In this document: positions 35,119-43,671 of the stretch, in pieces
Layout of the letters: each line of letters opens with the position of its first letter
Numbering within the stretch: the stretch's first letter is position 1
Source of the DNA: Deltaproteobacteria bacterium
GTDB lineage: Bacteria > Myxococcota_A > UBA9042 > DTJE01
NCBI GenBank assembly: GCA_029547805.1
Contig: JAKPOP010000001.1
Span: 232,396-296,395 of the forward strand
Direction of reading: 5' to 3'
Length of the DNA stretch: 64,000 nucleotides
Program-made: the position numbers and the translations under genes
The notes under the pieces: model-generated
Seen by the model: the letters and a program-made list of their open reading frames with translations, nothing else
The model's database searches: none
What the model was told of the DNA's origin: nothing

Positions 35119-35913
35119 TCAGGCCCCTTCCCAGAAGTACTCCTCGTAGGGGTCCCCGAGGACCTGCTGAACCGTGTCGTACTCCCCGGCAAGGCGGACC
35201 GCCGCCGCCTCGTCCACCACCACGAAGACGTGGGGATGCATCTGGAGCACGCTGGCGGGACACTGGGCCGTCACGGGACCCTCGACCATCTGCTCCACTG
35301 CCCGGGCCTTCGACCTCCCGGTGGCGATCAGCAGGATCATCCGGGCCTCCAGGATGGTCCCGATGCCCATTGTGATCACGTAGCGCGGCACGCTGTCGGG
35401 GTCGCCGAAGTCCGGCGTATTGGCCAGGATCGTGTCCTGGCTGAGGCGCTTGACCCGGGTCCGGGACGCCAGGCTCGACCCTGGCTCGTTGAAGGCGATG
35501 TGGCCGTTGCGCCCGATCCCCAGCACCTGCAGGTCGATGCCGCCCGCCTTCCGGATCTCCTCCTCGTAGCGGGTGCAGGACTCCAGGATCGGCTCGTGGT
35601 TGCCGTCTGGAATGAAGACCCGCTCCGGGGGGATATCCACCCCCTCGACGAAGTTCCAGCGCATGTAGGCGTGGTACGAGGCCGGGTGGTCCGGGTTCAG
35701 GTTCACGTACTCGTCCAGATTGAACGAGGTGCACCCCGCGAAGGAGACCTCGCCCCTCCGGTGTCGGTCCACCAGGTCCCGATAGAGGCCCAGCATCGTG
35801 CGTCCCGTGGCCAGTCCCAGCACGCTGCGGGGGTTCTGGGTCACGTGACGCACGATGAAATGCGCGGCGAAGCGACAGGCCTCCGCTTCATCCCGAGCGC
35901 GGATCACCTTCAT
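35119..35913 (-). CDS. nagB: Glucosamine-6-phosphate deaminase
   Basis: 264 aa, normal length. 'SFNLDEYVNL' holds the catalytic acid-base aspartate, and 'GIGRNGHIAFNEPGS' the ring-opening histidine and its glutamate. 'LGLATGRTMLGLY' is the phosphate-binding loop. It converts glucosamine-6-phosphate to fructose-6-phosphate and ammonia in amino-sugar catabolism. No other nag genes are adjacent. Confidence 0.95.
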   Translation of the reverse strand: MKVIRARDEAEACRFAAHFIVRHVTQNPRSVLGLATGRTMLGLYRDLVDRHRRGEVSFAGCTSFNLDEYVNLNPDHPASYHAYMRWNFVEGVDIPPERVFIPDGNHEPILESCTRYEEEIRKAGGIDLQVLGIGRNGHIAFNEPGSSLASRTRVKRLSQDTILANTPDFGDPDSVPRYVITMGIGTILEARMILLIATGRSKARAVEQMVEGPVTAQCPASVLQMHPHVFVVVDEAAAVRLAGEYDTVQQVLGDPYEEYFWEGA

Positions 35914-35968
35914 GGCGCCTCCTCCGTTGCGATGGTCGGGAAAGGGAACCGGCGGCCGTGACTCCCGG

Positions 35969-37276
35969 TCAGGCCTGGGCGGCCGCCTTGCGCCGGATCA
36001 GCCGGTCGAGCCAGAGGGTCAGGGGGGCCGCCACGTAGATCGACGAATAGGTCCCGAGCACGATGCCCAGGGCCAGCAATACCGCGAAGTCCCGGATCGT
36101 CCCGCCGCCCAGGATCGCGATGCTCAGCACGACGATCTCGGTCGTCAGCGACGTGATCAGCGTCCGGCTGAGCACTTCGTTGATGGACAGGTTGATGACG
36201 TCCCGGAGGTTGCCGACCCGGCCCTTCTTGAGGTTCTCCCGGATCCGGTCATAGACGATGATCGTGTCGTTCACGTCGTACCCGATGATGGTCAGCAGGG
36301 CCGCCACCACCGGCAGCGTGAACTTCACCTTGAAGAGGACCATGAAGCCGAAGACCACCGCCACGTCGTGGATCAGGCAGAGGATGGCCCCCGGGGCGAA
36401 CTTCATGTCGAACCGCAAGGACACGTAGATCAGGATGCCGATGATGGCGTAGACCAGGGCCAGCATGGCCGTCTGGAACAACTCCTTTCCCACGGACGGG
36501 CTCACGCTGGCGGTGGACAGCACCTCCACGAACCGGTCTCCGAACTGCTGCCGGAGGGCCTCTTCCACCTGGAGCTTGATCGCCTCGACCTCGATCGTGA
36601 AGCGGTTGTCCCGGATCGCCGCGATGCGCCGCTGGGCCTCGGTCTCCACGCGGGCCGCCTCGGCCTTCACGTCGTCATCCTTTGCAGACAGCAGCAGGTC
36701 CTTCTCCCGGAGCATGTCGGCCCGGATGCGCTCCTCCTTGTCGGACCGCACGCTGATGTGGGGGAAGCCCGCCTCGGCGAAGACCCTCCGGATCTCCTCC
36801 CCGGCGGCCTCCAGGGGCCACTCGTCGGGCAGGGTCAGGTAGAACTTGTCGCCCGCCTGCTGGGGGCTCTCGGCCGTCGCCCCCTGGCCGAAGTGCCGCT
36901 CCAGGGCCCGGACAATCTCCAGTTTCATCAGGGGAGTCAGGAGGCTCGGGAGTTCGGTGAAGACCTGGAACTTCACCGTGTCGGTCTCGCCGCTGGCGCC
37001 CACGTCGAAGTCCTGGACCTCGACCTGGGTGCCCTTCTGGCGGGTCTGCTTCTCCACCAGGGCGTTCACCGTCGTCTTGATGGCCTCCCGGTCGATGCCC
37101 TGGCCGGCCTTGAAGGCCACGATGATCTTGGACCCGCCCTTGAAGTCGATGCCGCTGTCGAACCCGAAGATCAGGGCCGCCAGGATCGAGATCACCGTCA
37201 GGGACATCGAGAAGGGCACCCAGAAGCGGGCGGCGCCCATGAAATCGAACCTGGTGCCGGGCTTGATGAACTCCAT
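35969..37276 (-). CDS. secF: Protein translocase subunit SecF, enlarged
   Basis: 435 aa against about 300-320 in most bacteria. The first helix and 'FGFDSGIDFKGG' motif, and the five C-terminal helices ('SLRFDMKFAPGAI', 'ITIIGYDVNDTI'-like 'LTIIGYDVNDTIIVYDRIR'), are normal. The extra ~100 residues lie in the periplasmic P1 head (about residues 120-225). They include a charged, probably coiled-coil segment ('AEAARVETEAQRRIAAIRD'). SecDF pulls secreted proteins through the membrane using the proton gradient. The gene follows secD by 12 bases. Confidence 0.93.
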   Translation of the reverse strand: MEFIKPGTRFDFMGAARFWVPFSMSLTVISILAALIFGFDSGIDFKGGSKIIVAFKAGQGIDREAIKTTVNALVEKQTRQKGTQVEVQDFDVGASGETDTVKFQVFTELPSLLTPLMKLEIVRALERHFGQGATAESPQQAGDKFYLTLPDEWPLEAAGEEIRRVFAEAGFPHISVRSDKEERIRADMLREKDLLLSAKDDDVKAEAARVETEAQRRIAAIRDNRFTIEVEAIKLQVEEALRQQFGDRFVEVLSTASVSPSVGKELFQTAMLALVYAIIGILIYVSLRFDMKFAPGAILCLIHDVAVVFGFMVLFKVKFTLPVVAALLTIIGYDVNDTIIVYDRIRENLKKGRVGNLRDVINLSINEVLSRTLITSLTTEIVVLSIAILGGGTIRDFAVLLALGIVLGTYSSIYVAAPLTLWLDRLIRRKAAAQA

Positions 37277-37288
37277 CGAGGCCTCCCG

Positions 37289-39145
37289 TCAGATGCCGAC
37301 GCTCAATCGCTCGGGGCGGAACTTGTCCAGGTACCAGTTGAACAGGACCCGGGTGAAATAGAACTGCGTGAAGAAGGTCACGACGATGCCGATCAGCAGG
37401 GTCACCGCGAAGCCGTACACCGGGCCGCTGGAGTAGTTCATCAGCACGACTCCGGCGATGGCGGTGGTCAGATTGGAGTCGAAGATCGCCGTGAAGGTCC
37501 GGGAGTAGCCCGCCTCGACGGCCGACCGGGGGCCCTTGCCGGCCCGGATCTCCTCGCGGATGCGCTCGGTGATCAGCACGTTGGCGTCCACGGCCATGCC
37601 AACGGTCAGCACGATGCCTGCCAGACCGGGCATCGTGAGGGCCGCGTTGAAGCCCACCAGGATTGCGAGGGTGAAGAGCACGTTCAGGAACAGGCCGAGG
37701 TCCGCGATGAGCCCGGACCCCCGGTAGTAGAACACCATGAAGAGGAAGACCAGGGCCACCGCGACGACCAGGGAGACCACGCCGGCCCGGATCGTGTCGC
37801 GCCCCAGGCTCGGGCCGACCTCGAAGTCGTGGACCTTGTGGACCGGGGCCTTGTAGGCCCCGTGGGTCAGCACGGTCACGAGCGCCTGGGCCTCCTTCAG
37901 GATCTCCCGGGGATGACGGGCGCCGCCCAGGGTGATCTTGGCCCGGCCGCCGCCGATCCGCTCCCGGATCACCGGGGCGCTGTTGACCTCGTCGTCGAGC
38001 ATGATGGCCATGTACTCGCCGGTGTTCTTCGCGGTGACCTCCTCGAAGAGGCGGGCGCCCACCGAGTCGAACTCCAGGCTGACGTAGGGCTCGCCCTGGG
38101 TCTCGAAGAGGACCATCGCCCGGGTCAGGTGGTCGCCGGTCACGTCGGCCCGGGACCAGAGGAAGTGGGTCCGGTAGAAGCGCTCCTTGAGCAGGTTGTC
38201 CTCCCGGACCTCGACCAGTTCGAATCCCACCATGTGGTCGTCATCGATGGAGAGGGTCTTGATGAAGGAGTAGAGGGCGTTCTTGGCCAGGGCGTCGCCG
38301 GTGCCCCGGGCGATGCCTGCGTCGGCCCGGACGTACCACTGGCCCGTGGAGGCGTCCCGGTCCATCTTGAGCAGGGCGCCCTTCTCCGGGTAGCGCTCCC
38401 GGAAGGCCTGGAGGGCCGCCTCCTGCGACTTGAAGAAGTTCTGGGCCGTGGGGCTGCGGTCCACGATCCGGAAGGCGAGCCGGGCCGTCTGCCCGATGCG
38501 CTCCCGGACCTGGTCCACCTGGGCGCCCCGGACGCCGGGCATCTGGATGTCGATGTCCGTGTCGCCGTTCTTGCGGACGTCGGGCTCCACCAGACCGAAG
38601 GCCTCGATGCGCTTCCGGATGACATCCAGCGTCTGGTCCACGATCTCGTCCCGGACCGCCGCGACCCGCCGCTCGTCCAGCCGCAGGGCCACGCGGTTGC
38701 CCGACGGGATCTGCCGTCGGAGGTCCCCCCGGAGGTCCTCCACCAGTTCAGGCGTCACCACCTCGACGTCGGCCTCGTCCCGGAAGGTCAGCAGCAGCGT
38801 GTCGAAGTCGGTCCGCTCGCAGGTGAACCGCTCCTGGAGGGCCTTCCGGTCCCCCTCGGAGAGCCCCTCGGGGTCCTTGCCGTCCTTCCGCGCCAGGGCC
38901 TCGACGACCTTCTCGATCACGGCCTCCCGGGTCCGGAGCAGGTTGTCGGCGATGGCCCGCTGGTAGTCCACCGTGTAGCGCAGTTCCAGTCCGCCCTGGA
39001 GGTCCAGGCCGAAGGCCAGGCGTTTCTGGAACGGATACCAGGACGGCGTCTTCCCCTCGGGCAGCAGCGTCGGCAGCACGTAGAGGAACGACAGCAGGAT
39101 CAGTGCCAGCAATGCGATGGGTTTCCAGAGGTTCTTGCGGTTCAT
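37289..39145 (-). CDS. secD: Protein translocase subunit SecD
   Basis: 618 aa. The 'LAFGLDLQGGLEL' motif follows the first helix. A large periplasmic P1 domain spans about residues 60-440, with 'RIGQTARLAFRIVD' and 'SLEFDSVGARLFEEVT'. The helix bundle follows ('DLGLFLNVLFTLAIL', 'GMAVDANVLITERIREE', where the conserved D is proton-linked). Same strand and order as usual: yajC-secD-secF. Confidence 0.95.
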   Translation of the reverse strand: MNRKNLWKPIALLALILLSFLYVLPTLLPEGKTPSWYPFQKRLAFGLDLQGGLELRYTVDYQRAIADNLLRTREAVIEKVVEALARKDGKDPEGLSEGDRKALQERFTCERTDFDTLLLTFRDEADVEVVTPELVEDLRGDLRRQIPSGNRVALRLDERRVAAVRDEIVDQTLDVIRKRIEAFGLVEPDVRKNGDTDIDIQMPGVRGAQVDQVRERIGQTARLAFRIVDRSPTAQNFFKSQEAALQAFRERYPEKGALLKMDRDASTGQWYVRADAGIARGTGDALAKNALYSFIKTLSIDDDHMVGFELVEVREDNLLKERFYRTHFLWSRADVTGDHLTRAMVLFETQGEPYVSLEFDSVGARLFEEVTAKNTGEYMAIMLDDEVNSAPVIRERIGGGRAKITLGGARHPREILKEAQALVTVLTHGAYKAPVHKVHDFEVGPSLGRDTIRAGVVSLVVAVALVFLFMVFYYRGSGLIADLGLFLNVLFTLAILVGFNAALTMPGLAGIVLTVGMAVDANVLITERIREEIRAGKGPRSAVEAGYSRTFTAIFDSNLTTAIAGVVLMNYSSGPVYGFAVTLLIGIVVTFFTQFYFTRVLFNWYLDKFRPERLSVGI

Positions 39146-39185
39146 GCCGGTCTCCCAAAAGCCGATGGCCCAGCAGCCGGGGGGG

Positions 39186-39635
39186 TCAGGAACGGGACTC
39201 CCCGGGCTCCTGGTACTGGGTCGCGATCTGGGACTTCAGGACCTTCACCCGGACGTCCTTGTCCAGTTCGATCACCGCGATGTCGTTCTGCAGGCTCGCG
39301 ATGCGGCCGATCAACCCCGAGGCCAGCACCACCCGGTCCCCGGGCTTCAGGGCCTTCAGGAACTCCTCCTGCTTCTTCCGCTGCTTCTGCTGGGGCCGGA
39401 TGATCAGCAGCCAGAAGACCAGGATCATCACCCCGAAGAAGATCAGGGTCTGCCACATCTGGCCCTGGCCCGCGGCCTGGGTCGCAGCGTCGTGGACCGG
39501 GGCCGCGACGGGGGCCGCCTGGGACCCGGCGGCAGGAGCCTGGACCTGGGCAGCGGCCTGGGCACCCGCCGGGGGGGTCGCCCCGGGGACCTGACCCTCC
39601 TGGGCGAGCATCACGAGATTCAGAAGGCCCTTCAT
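39186..39635 (-). CDS. yajC: Preprotein translocase accessory subunit YajC
   Basis: 149 aa from ATG 39635. An Ala/Gln/Pro-rich N-terminal segment (about residues 15-55) precedes the single helix 'TLIFFGVMILVFWLLIIRP'. The conserved soluble tail follows ('QQKQRKKQEEFLKALKPGD', 'GLIGRIASL'). The N-terminal extension is longer than in E. coli. It heads the yajC-secD-secF operon, with a good promoter at 39664-39692. Confidence 0.93.
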   Translation of the reverse strand: MKGLLNLVMLAQEGQVPGATPPAGAQAAAQVQAPAAGSQAAPVAAPVHDAATQAAGQGQMWQTLIFFGVMILVFWLLIIRPQQKQRKKQEEFLKALKPGDRVVLASGLIGRIASLQNDIAVIELDKDVRVKVLKSQIATQYQEPGESRS

Positions 39636-39663
39636 CGTTCCTCCGACAAGGAGCGGACGCGCG

Positions 39664-39692
39664 TATGTAGCAGAAAGGACCGCCGGGGTCAA
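39664..39692 (-). promoter_or_regulatory. Promoter of yajC-secD-secF
   Basis: Minus strand: -35 TTGACC (39687-39692), 17-bp spacer, -10 TACATA (39664-39669), 28 bases before the yajC ATG. Confidence 0.65.
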
Positions 39693-39702
39693 ACGGTTTG
39701 AC
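39688..39702. promoter_or_regulatory. Operator-like palindrome between yajC and acpS
   Basis: GTCAAAC-G-GTTTGAC, perfect 7-bp arms. It covers the -35 box of the yajC promoter and lies about 140 bases upstream of acpS. The core CAAAC...GTTTG resembles sites of fatty-acid-responsive TetR regulators such as PsrA, but spacing differs and no such regulator is in the window. Confidence 0.4.
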
Positions 39703-39840
39703 GACGGACGGTTGGATGGTGGAGGGCAGGGAACCGGGGCCTCGGGCCTCCGGGGTTTCCCGTGCGGCGGAAAGGGCACTCCGGCTTTCCCGGGCCCGTC
39801 ATTCCGGCTAGACTCGCGCCGTGCCGGAGGAGAGCCGGGG

Positions 39841-40245
39841 ATGGGACGGATCCTGGGCGTCGGGATCGATCTGGTGGACATCCCGGGACTCCAGCGCCGG
39901 ATGGACCGGAGCCCGGGCCTCGAGCAGCGGATCTTCGCCCCCGAGGAGTCGGCCTACTGCCGGTCGATGGCCAGGCCGATCCAGCACTTCGCGGCCCGGT
40001 TCGCCGCCAAGGAGGCCGTGATGAAGGCCCTGGGCACCGGCTGGGCCGAGGGGATCGAGTTCCGGGACGTGGTGGTGGTCCGGGATGCCCGGGGGGCCCC
40101 GGCGGTGCGACTGGAGGGGGAGGCGGCGGCCCGCCTGGTCGGGCAGGGGGCGAGGGTGCACCTGAGCCTGTCCCACGCCGGCGACACGGCGATGGCGGTG
40201 GCGGTGATCGAAGCAAGGGAGGATCGGGATGGCGGAGATTCCTGA
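39841..40245 (+). CDS. acpS: Holo-[acyl-carrier-protein] synthase
   Basis: 134 aa from ATG 39841 (ribosome-binding site GGAGGAG). 'VGIDLVDIPGLQRRM' holds the metal-binding aspartate near residue 8, and 'FAAKEAVMKALGTG' the conserved glutamate. It attaches 4'-phosphopantetheine to acyl carrier proteins. A possible -10 TAGACT is at 39809-39814. It overlaps the acp gene by 17 bases, so its first substrate is probably that ACP. Confidence 0.92.
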   Translation: MGRILGVGIDLVDIPGLQRRMDRSPGLEQRIFAPEESAYCRSMARPIQHFAARFAAKEAVMKALGTGWAEGIEFRDVVVVRDARGAPAVRLEGEAAARLVGQGARVHLSLSHAGDTAMAVAVIEAREDRDGGDS

Positions 40246-40498
40246 GGACCTGGCCGGGGAGGTCAAGAAGGTGATCGTGGAGTGTCTGAGCCTCGAGGTC
40301 CGCCCCGAGGACATCGAGGACGGGGCGCCCCTCTTCGGGGAGGGCCTGGGGCTCGACAGCATCGATGCCCTGGAGATTGCCCTGGGGCTCGAGAAGCGAT
40401 TCGGGATCAAGGTCCAGCCCGACAAGGAGACGAAGAAGTACTTCTTTTCGGTGGCGACGCTGGTGGACCTGATTCGGGAGCGGCTTCAGGGTGCCTGA
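40229..40498 (+). CDS. Acyl carrier protein (first copy)
   Basis: 89 aa. 'EGLGLDSIDALEIALGLE' contains the phosphopantetheine-accepting serine (about residue 44). The helix after it is KR-rich compared with FabF-type ACPs and ends with 'KKYFFSVATLVDLIRER', which suggests a specialised ACP rather than the main fatty-acid carrier. It overlaps acpS upstream and the acyltransferase gene downstream (8 bases). Confidence 0.9.
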   Translation: MAEIPEDLAGEVKKVIVECLSLEVRPEDIEDGAPLFGEGLGLDSIDALEIALGLEKRFGIKVQPDKETKKYFFSVATLVDLIRERLQGA

Positions 40499-41939
40499 TT
40501 CCTCTGCCGGGGAGGGGACCGGGGTGCGGGCAGGCGGCCCTCGGCGCGGTGCCTGGGCCTGGGCCCTCTTCTGGGTCACCTGGCCGCTCTGGATCTGGCT
40601 GGTCCTGACCCGCCTGGGACCAAGGGCCGCCTCGGGGCTCGTGCTGGGGGCACTGGGACTGCTCCTCTGGCAGGGGCGACGCCGGCGTCAGGGACTCGGC
40701 GTGCTGGCGGTCCAGATCGGCGGCGGGGCGGCGTTGGCGCTGGCAACGCTCGCCAGCGGGCACCCGGCCTTCCTCTATCAGGCCCCGGTTCTGGTCAACG
40801 GGTTCCTGCTGGGCACCTTCCTGTGGACCCTCTGGCGGCCTCCTCCGATGATCGAGCGCTATGCCCGACTCCTGAAGCCGGACCTGAGTCCCGGGGAGGT
40901 CGCCCACTGCCGGGCCTTCACGGGCGTCTGGATCGCCTTCTTTCTTTGCAACATGGCCATCACCGAGTGGCTGGCCCTCGGTGGCGACCCCGGCGCCTGG
41001 GCCCTCTGGTCCGGGGCCCTGGCGTATGCTGTGATGGGGGTGATCTTCGCCACCGAGTGGGTGATCCGGCAGGTCCGCTTCGGGGACCGTCGCCGCTGGC
41101 GCGCCGCCTGGCATACCCTTGCCTTCTACGCCCCCTGGGCCCTCGTCAGCGGCGGCTTCACGGTCCTGGCCTACCTGCCCCTTCGGCTGCTCTCGCCGGT
41201 CTTCCCGTCCCTTCTCCGGGGCTTTCGGCGGTTCACACAGGGCTTCTATCGCTTCCAGATGACCTTCCTGACCTGGACCGGGACCCTCCGAATCGCCTCC
41301 ATCGAGGGGGAGGAGGCCCTGGCCCGTCCCGGCCCCCGGGTGATCGTGGCGAACCACCGGACCCTGCTGGACGTCCTGATCCTGATGTCCCGGGTTCCCG
41401 AGGCGACCTGCCTCCTGAAGCCCCTCCGGCGGTCGGGGGCGGACCCCGCTTCCCACGCAATGCCCGATTTCTGGAAGCCTTTCATCCTGGGTCCCTTCTC
41501 GCTGCTGGGCTACATCCCCATGCCCGCCGACTGGAGGGACCCCCAGGGACTCCGGCGCGTCGTGGACCTGTGTCGGTCCCAGCTGGCCGCGGGCCGTCCG
41601 CTGATCATCTTCCCGGAGGGGACCCGGTCTCCCGATGGTCGCCTGCTGCCGTTCCAGGACCTGGCCTTCCGGGTGGCCCGAGAGGCCGGGGTGCCGCTGC
41701 AGCCCGTGGCCATCCACACCGACGTCCGGTTCATGCCCCAGGGGACCGTGGGCATCGACGCGGATCGGCGATGCACCTTCCGGATCCGGGTCCTGCCCTG
41801 CATCGAGCCCCGGGAGGACCTCCGGGCTCGGGACCTGCTGGTGGAGACCCGCCAGCGCCTGGTCCGGGATCTGGCTCGGATGGAAGAGGCGTTCGGCCCC
41901 CTCTGGAAGGGGGGGCAGGAGTCGGGATCCGGGGCCTGA
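40491..41939 (+). CDS. COG4648-type membrane protein fused to a lysophospholipid-type acyltransferase
   Basis: 482 aa. Residues 20-185 are a helix-rich membrane part like COG4648 proteins of aryl-polyene-type gene clusters ('WRPPPMIERYARLLKPDL', 'HCRAFTGVWIAFFLCNMAI'). After a linker, residues about 240-460 form a PlsC-like acyltransferase with HX4D 'ANHRTLLD' and 'IIFPEGTRSPDG'. In known clusters the two parts are separate genes. It would move an acyl group from ACP to a lipid acceptor in the membrane. It ends 12 bases from the convergent fabD stop. Confidence 0.75.
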   Translation: MPDSSAGEGTGVRAGGPRRGAWAWALFWVTWPLWIWLVLTRLGPRAASGLVLGALGLLLWQGRRRRQGLGVLAVQIGGGAALALATLASGHPAFLYQAPVLVNGFLLGTFLWTLWRPPPMIERYARLLKPDLSPGEVAHCRAFTGVWIAFFLCNMAITEWLALGGDPGAWALWSGALAYAVMGVIFATEWVIRQVRFGDRRRWRAAWHTLAFYAPWALVSGGFTVLAYLPLRLLSPVFPSLLRGFRRFTQGFYRFQMTFLTWTGTLRIASIEGEEALARPGPRVIVANHRTLLDVLILMSRVPEATCLLKPLRRSGADPASHAMPDFWKPFILGPFSLLGYIPMPADWRDPQGLRRVVDLCRSQLAAGRPLIIFPEGTRSPDGRLLPFQDLAFRVAREAGVPLQPVAIHTDVRFMPQGTVGIDADRRCTFRIRVLPCIEPREDLRARDLLVETRQRLVRDLARMEEAFGPLWKGGQESGSGA

Positions 41940-41951
41940 TGGGGAACGGCG

Positions 41952-42896
41952 TCAGGATCCCCAGGCGGCGGCCAGTCGGCCCAGAGAGGGGAGGTCGCCG
42001 ACGCAATGGGCCTCGTAGGCCGAGGCGTCGGGCCAGATGCGTCGCAGGGTCCCCCGGAGCACCCGGCCGGGCCCCACCTCGACGAAGCGCGTCACGCCCT
42101 CCTGCCGCAACCCCTCCACCACGGCAACCCACTGGACAGGCCGCTGGAGCTGGGCCACCAGGGCCTGGCGGATGTCCTGGACGTCCTCGGAGCGGTGCCC
42201 CGTGGCATTCAGGTAGAGATGCCGGGCCGGGGGGCGCAGGTCCACGCGGGCCAGGGCCTCCCGGAAGGGGGCCTCGGCGGGCGCCATCAGGCGACTGTGC
42301 CAGGCTCCGGAGACCGCCAGCGGCACGCAGCGGGCCTCCTGGGCCTCGAAGTGCCGAGTCGCCCGGTCCATGGCCTCGACGGTCCCAGACAGCACCACCT
42401 GGTCCGGGGCGTTGAGGTTCGCCACGCCGCCCTCTTCGGGGTCCAGCAGGGCGGCCGCCTGTTCCACGACCTGGTCCAGGGGGAGTCCCACCACCGCGAT
42501 CATGGCCCCGGCCCGGATGGAGGCGGCGTCGTCCATCGCCGCCCCCCGGACCGACGCCAGCCGGATGGCATCGGCGTCCGAGAGGCATCCGGCGCAGCAG
42601 AGGGCCGCGATCTCCCCCAGGGAGTGCCCGGCGGTGGCCTGGGGCAGCAGGCCTCGGGAACGGAGCCATGCATGGCAGGCGAGGCTCACGGTGGTGATGG
42701 CCGGCTGGAGCACGCGGGTCCGGGAGAGGGCCTCGAAGGGTCCCCGGGAGCAGAGGGCCAGCACGTCCGTTCCGGTGCAGTCGGAGGCCATCTCGAAGAG
42801 GCGCCTGGCCTCCGGGTCCTCCCGGGCGAGGTCGGCGCCCATGCCCACGACCTGGGAGCCCTGTCCCGGGAACAGGAAGGCCGTCGTTGCACCCAT
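41952..42896 (-). CDS. fabD: Malonyl-CoA:ACP transacylase
   Basis: 314 aa from ATG 42896, with GGAGG upstream. 'FLFPGQGSQVVGMG', the nucleophile motif 'AGHSLGEIAAL' and 'SGAWHSRLM' with the active-site histidine are all present. It loads malonyl groups on ACP. Last gene of the acp/GcvT-like/fabG/fabD operon. Whether it is the sole FabD of the cell or a dedicated one cannot be told here. Confidence 0.92.
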   Translation of the reverse strand: MGATTAFLFPGQGSQVVGMGADLAREDPEARRLFEMASDCTGTDVLALCSRGPFEALSRTRVLQPAITTVSLACHAWLRSRGLLPQATAGHSLGEIAALCCAGCLSDADAIRLASVRGAAMDDAASIRAGAMIAVVGLPLDQVVEQAAALLDPEEGGVANLNAPDQVVLSGTVEAMDRATRHFEAQEARCVPLAVSGAWHSRLMAPAEAPFREALARVDLRPPARHLYLNATGHRSEDVQDIRQALVAQLQRPVQWVAVVEGLRQEGVTRFVEVGPGRVLRGTLRRIWPDASAYEAHCVGDLPSLGRLAAAWGS

Positions 42897-42915
42897 GTCC
42901 CGAACCTCCGGTGCC

Positions 42916-43662
42916 TCAGACCAGCAGCGAGGAGAGTCCTCCATCGACCACGAGCGTCTGGCCCGTGATGTAGGACGCCTCGTCGGACAACAGGAAGAGC
43001 GCCGCGTGGGCGACCTCCCGGGGCAGGCCGAACCGCCGCATCGGGACCCGCTCCTGATAGGCCCTTCGGGCCGGGGAGGGCATCACGGCGGTCATCTCGG
43101 TGTCGATGAAGCCTGGGACCAGGGCGTTGACCCGGATTCCCTTGCCGACCGTCTCGGCGGCCAGGGATCGCGTCAGGGCCAGGATCGCCCCCTTGGAGGC
43201 CCCGTAGACCGCCTGGCCCGGCAACCCGAAGGACCCCGACACGGACCCGATGTTGAGGATCGCCCCCCGGCGGGCCTGCAACATGGGCCGCAGCACCGCC
43301 CGGCTCCAGTGGATCGTCCCGGCCAGATTGGTCTGGATCACCCGGTCCAGGTCCTCCCCGGGGGTCATCGCCAGGAGTCCCGAGTGGGCGATCCCGGCGT
43401 TGTTCACGAGGGCGTCGATGCGACCTTCCCGTCCCAGCACCGTCTCGACGGCCTGTCGGATCGCCTCCGGGTCCCGGCCGTCGCAGGCCAGGGCCTCGAC
43501 ACCCGCCAGCCGGGCCACCAGGGCCTCGGCGGCCTCCCGATGTCGCACGAAGGTGAAATAGAGCCGGGCCCCCTCCTCGAAGAGGCGCTCCACGATGGCC
43601 CGACCGATGCCCCGGCCACCGCCGGTCACCACGACGACCTGGTCCCGCATCCGGTCGGCCAC
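42916..43662 (-). CDS. fabG: 3-oxoacyl-ACP reductase-like short-chain dehydrogenase
   Basis: 248 aa from GTG 43662 with GAGGAG 6 bases upstream. Rossmann 'VVTGGGRGIGRAIVERL', 'NNAG', catalytic S/Y/K in 'NIGSVSG' and 'YGASKGAI', and 'PGFIDTEMT' are the FabG pattern. Likely reduces beta-ketoacyl-ACP. Only 19 bases separate it from fabD. Confidence 0.9.
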   Translation of the reverse strand: MADRMRDQVVVVTGGGRGIGRAIVERLFEEGARLYFTFVRHREAAEALVARLAGVEALACDGRDPEAIRQAVETVLGREGRIDALVNNAGIAHSGLLAMTPGEDLDRVIQTNLAGTIHWSRAVLRPMLQARRGAILNIGSVSGSFGLPGQAVYGASKGAILALTRSLAAETVGKGIRVNALVPGFIDTEMTAVMPSPARRAYQERVPMRRFGLPREVAHAALFLLSDEASYITGQTLVVDGGLSSLLV

Positions 43663-43671
43663 GGAATCTCC

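Noticed and set aside
35855..39403. 1182-codon open frame on the plus strand across nagB, secF and secD
   Set aside because: Antisense shadow of well-identified genes; composition is rich in H, G, D and Q, as in other shadows.
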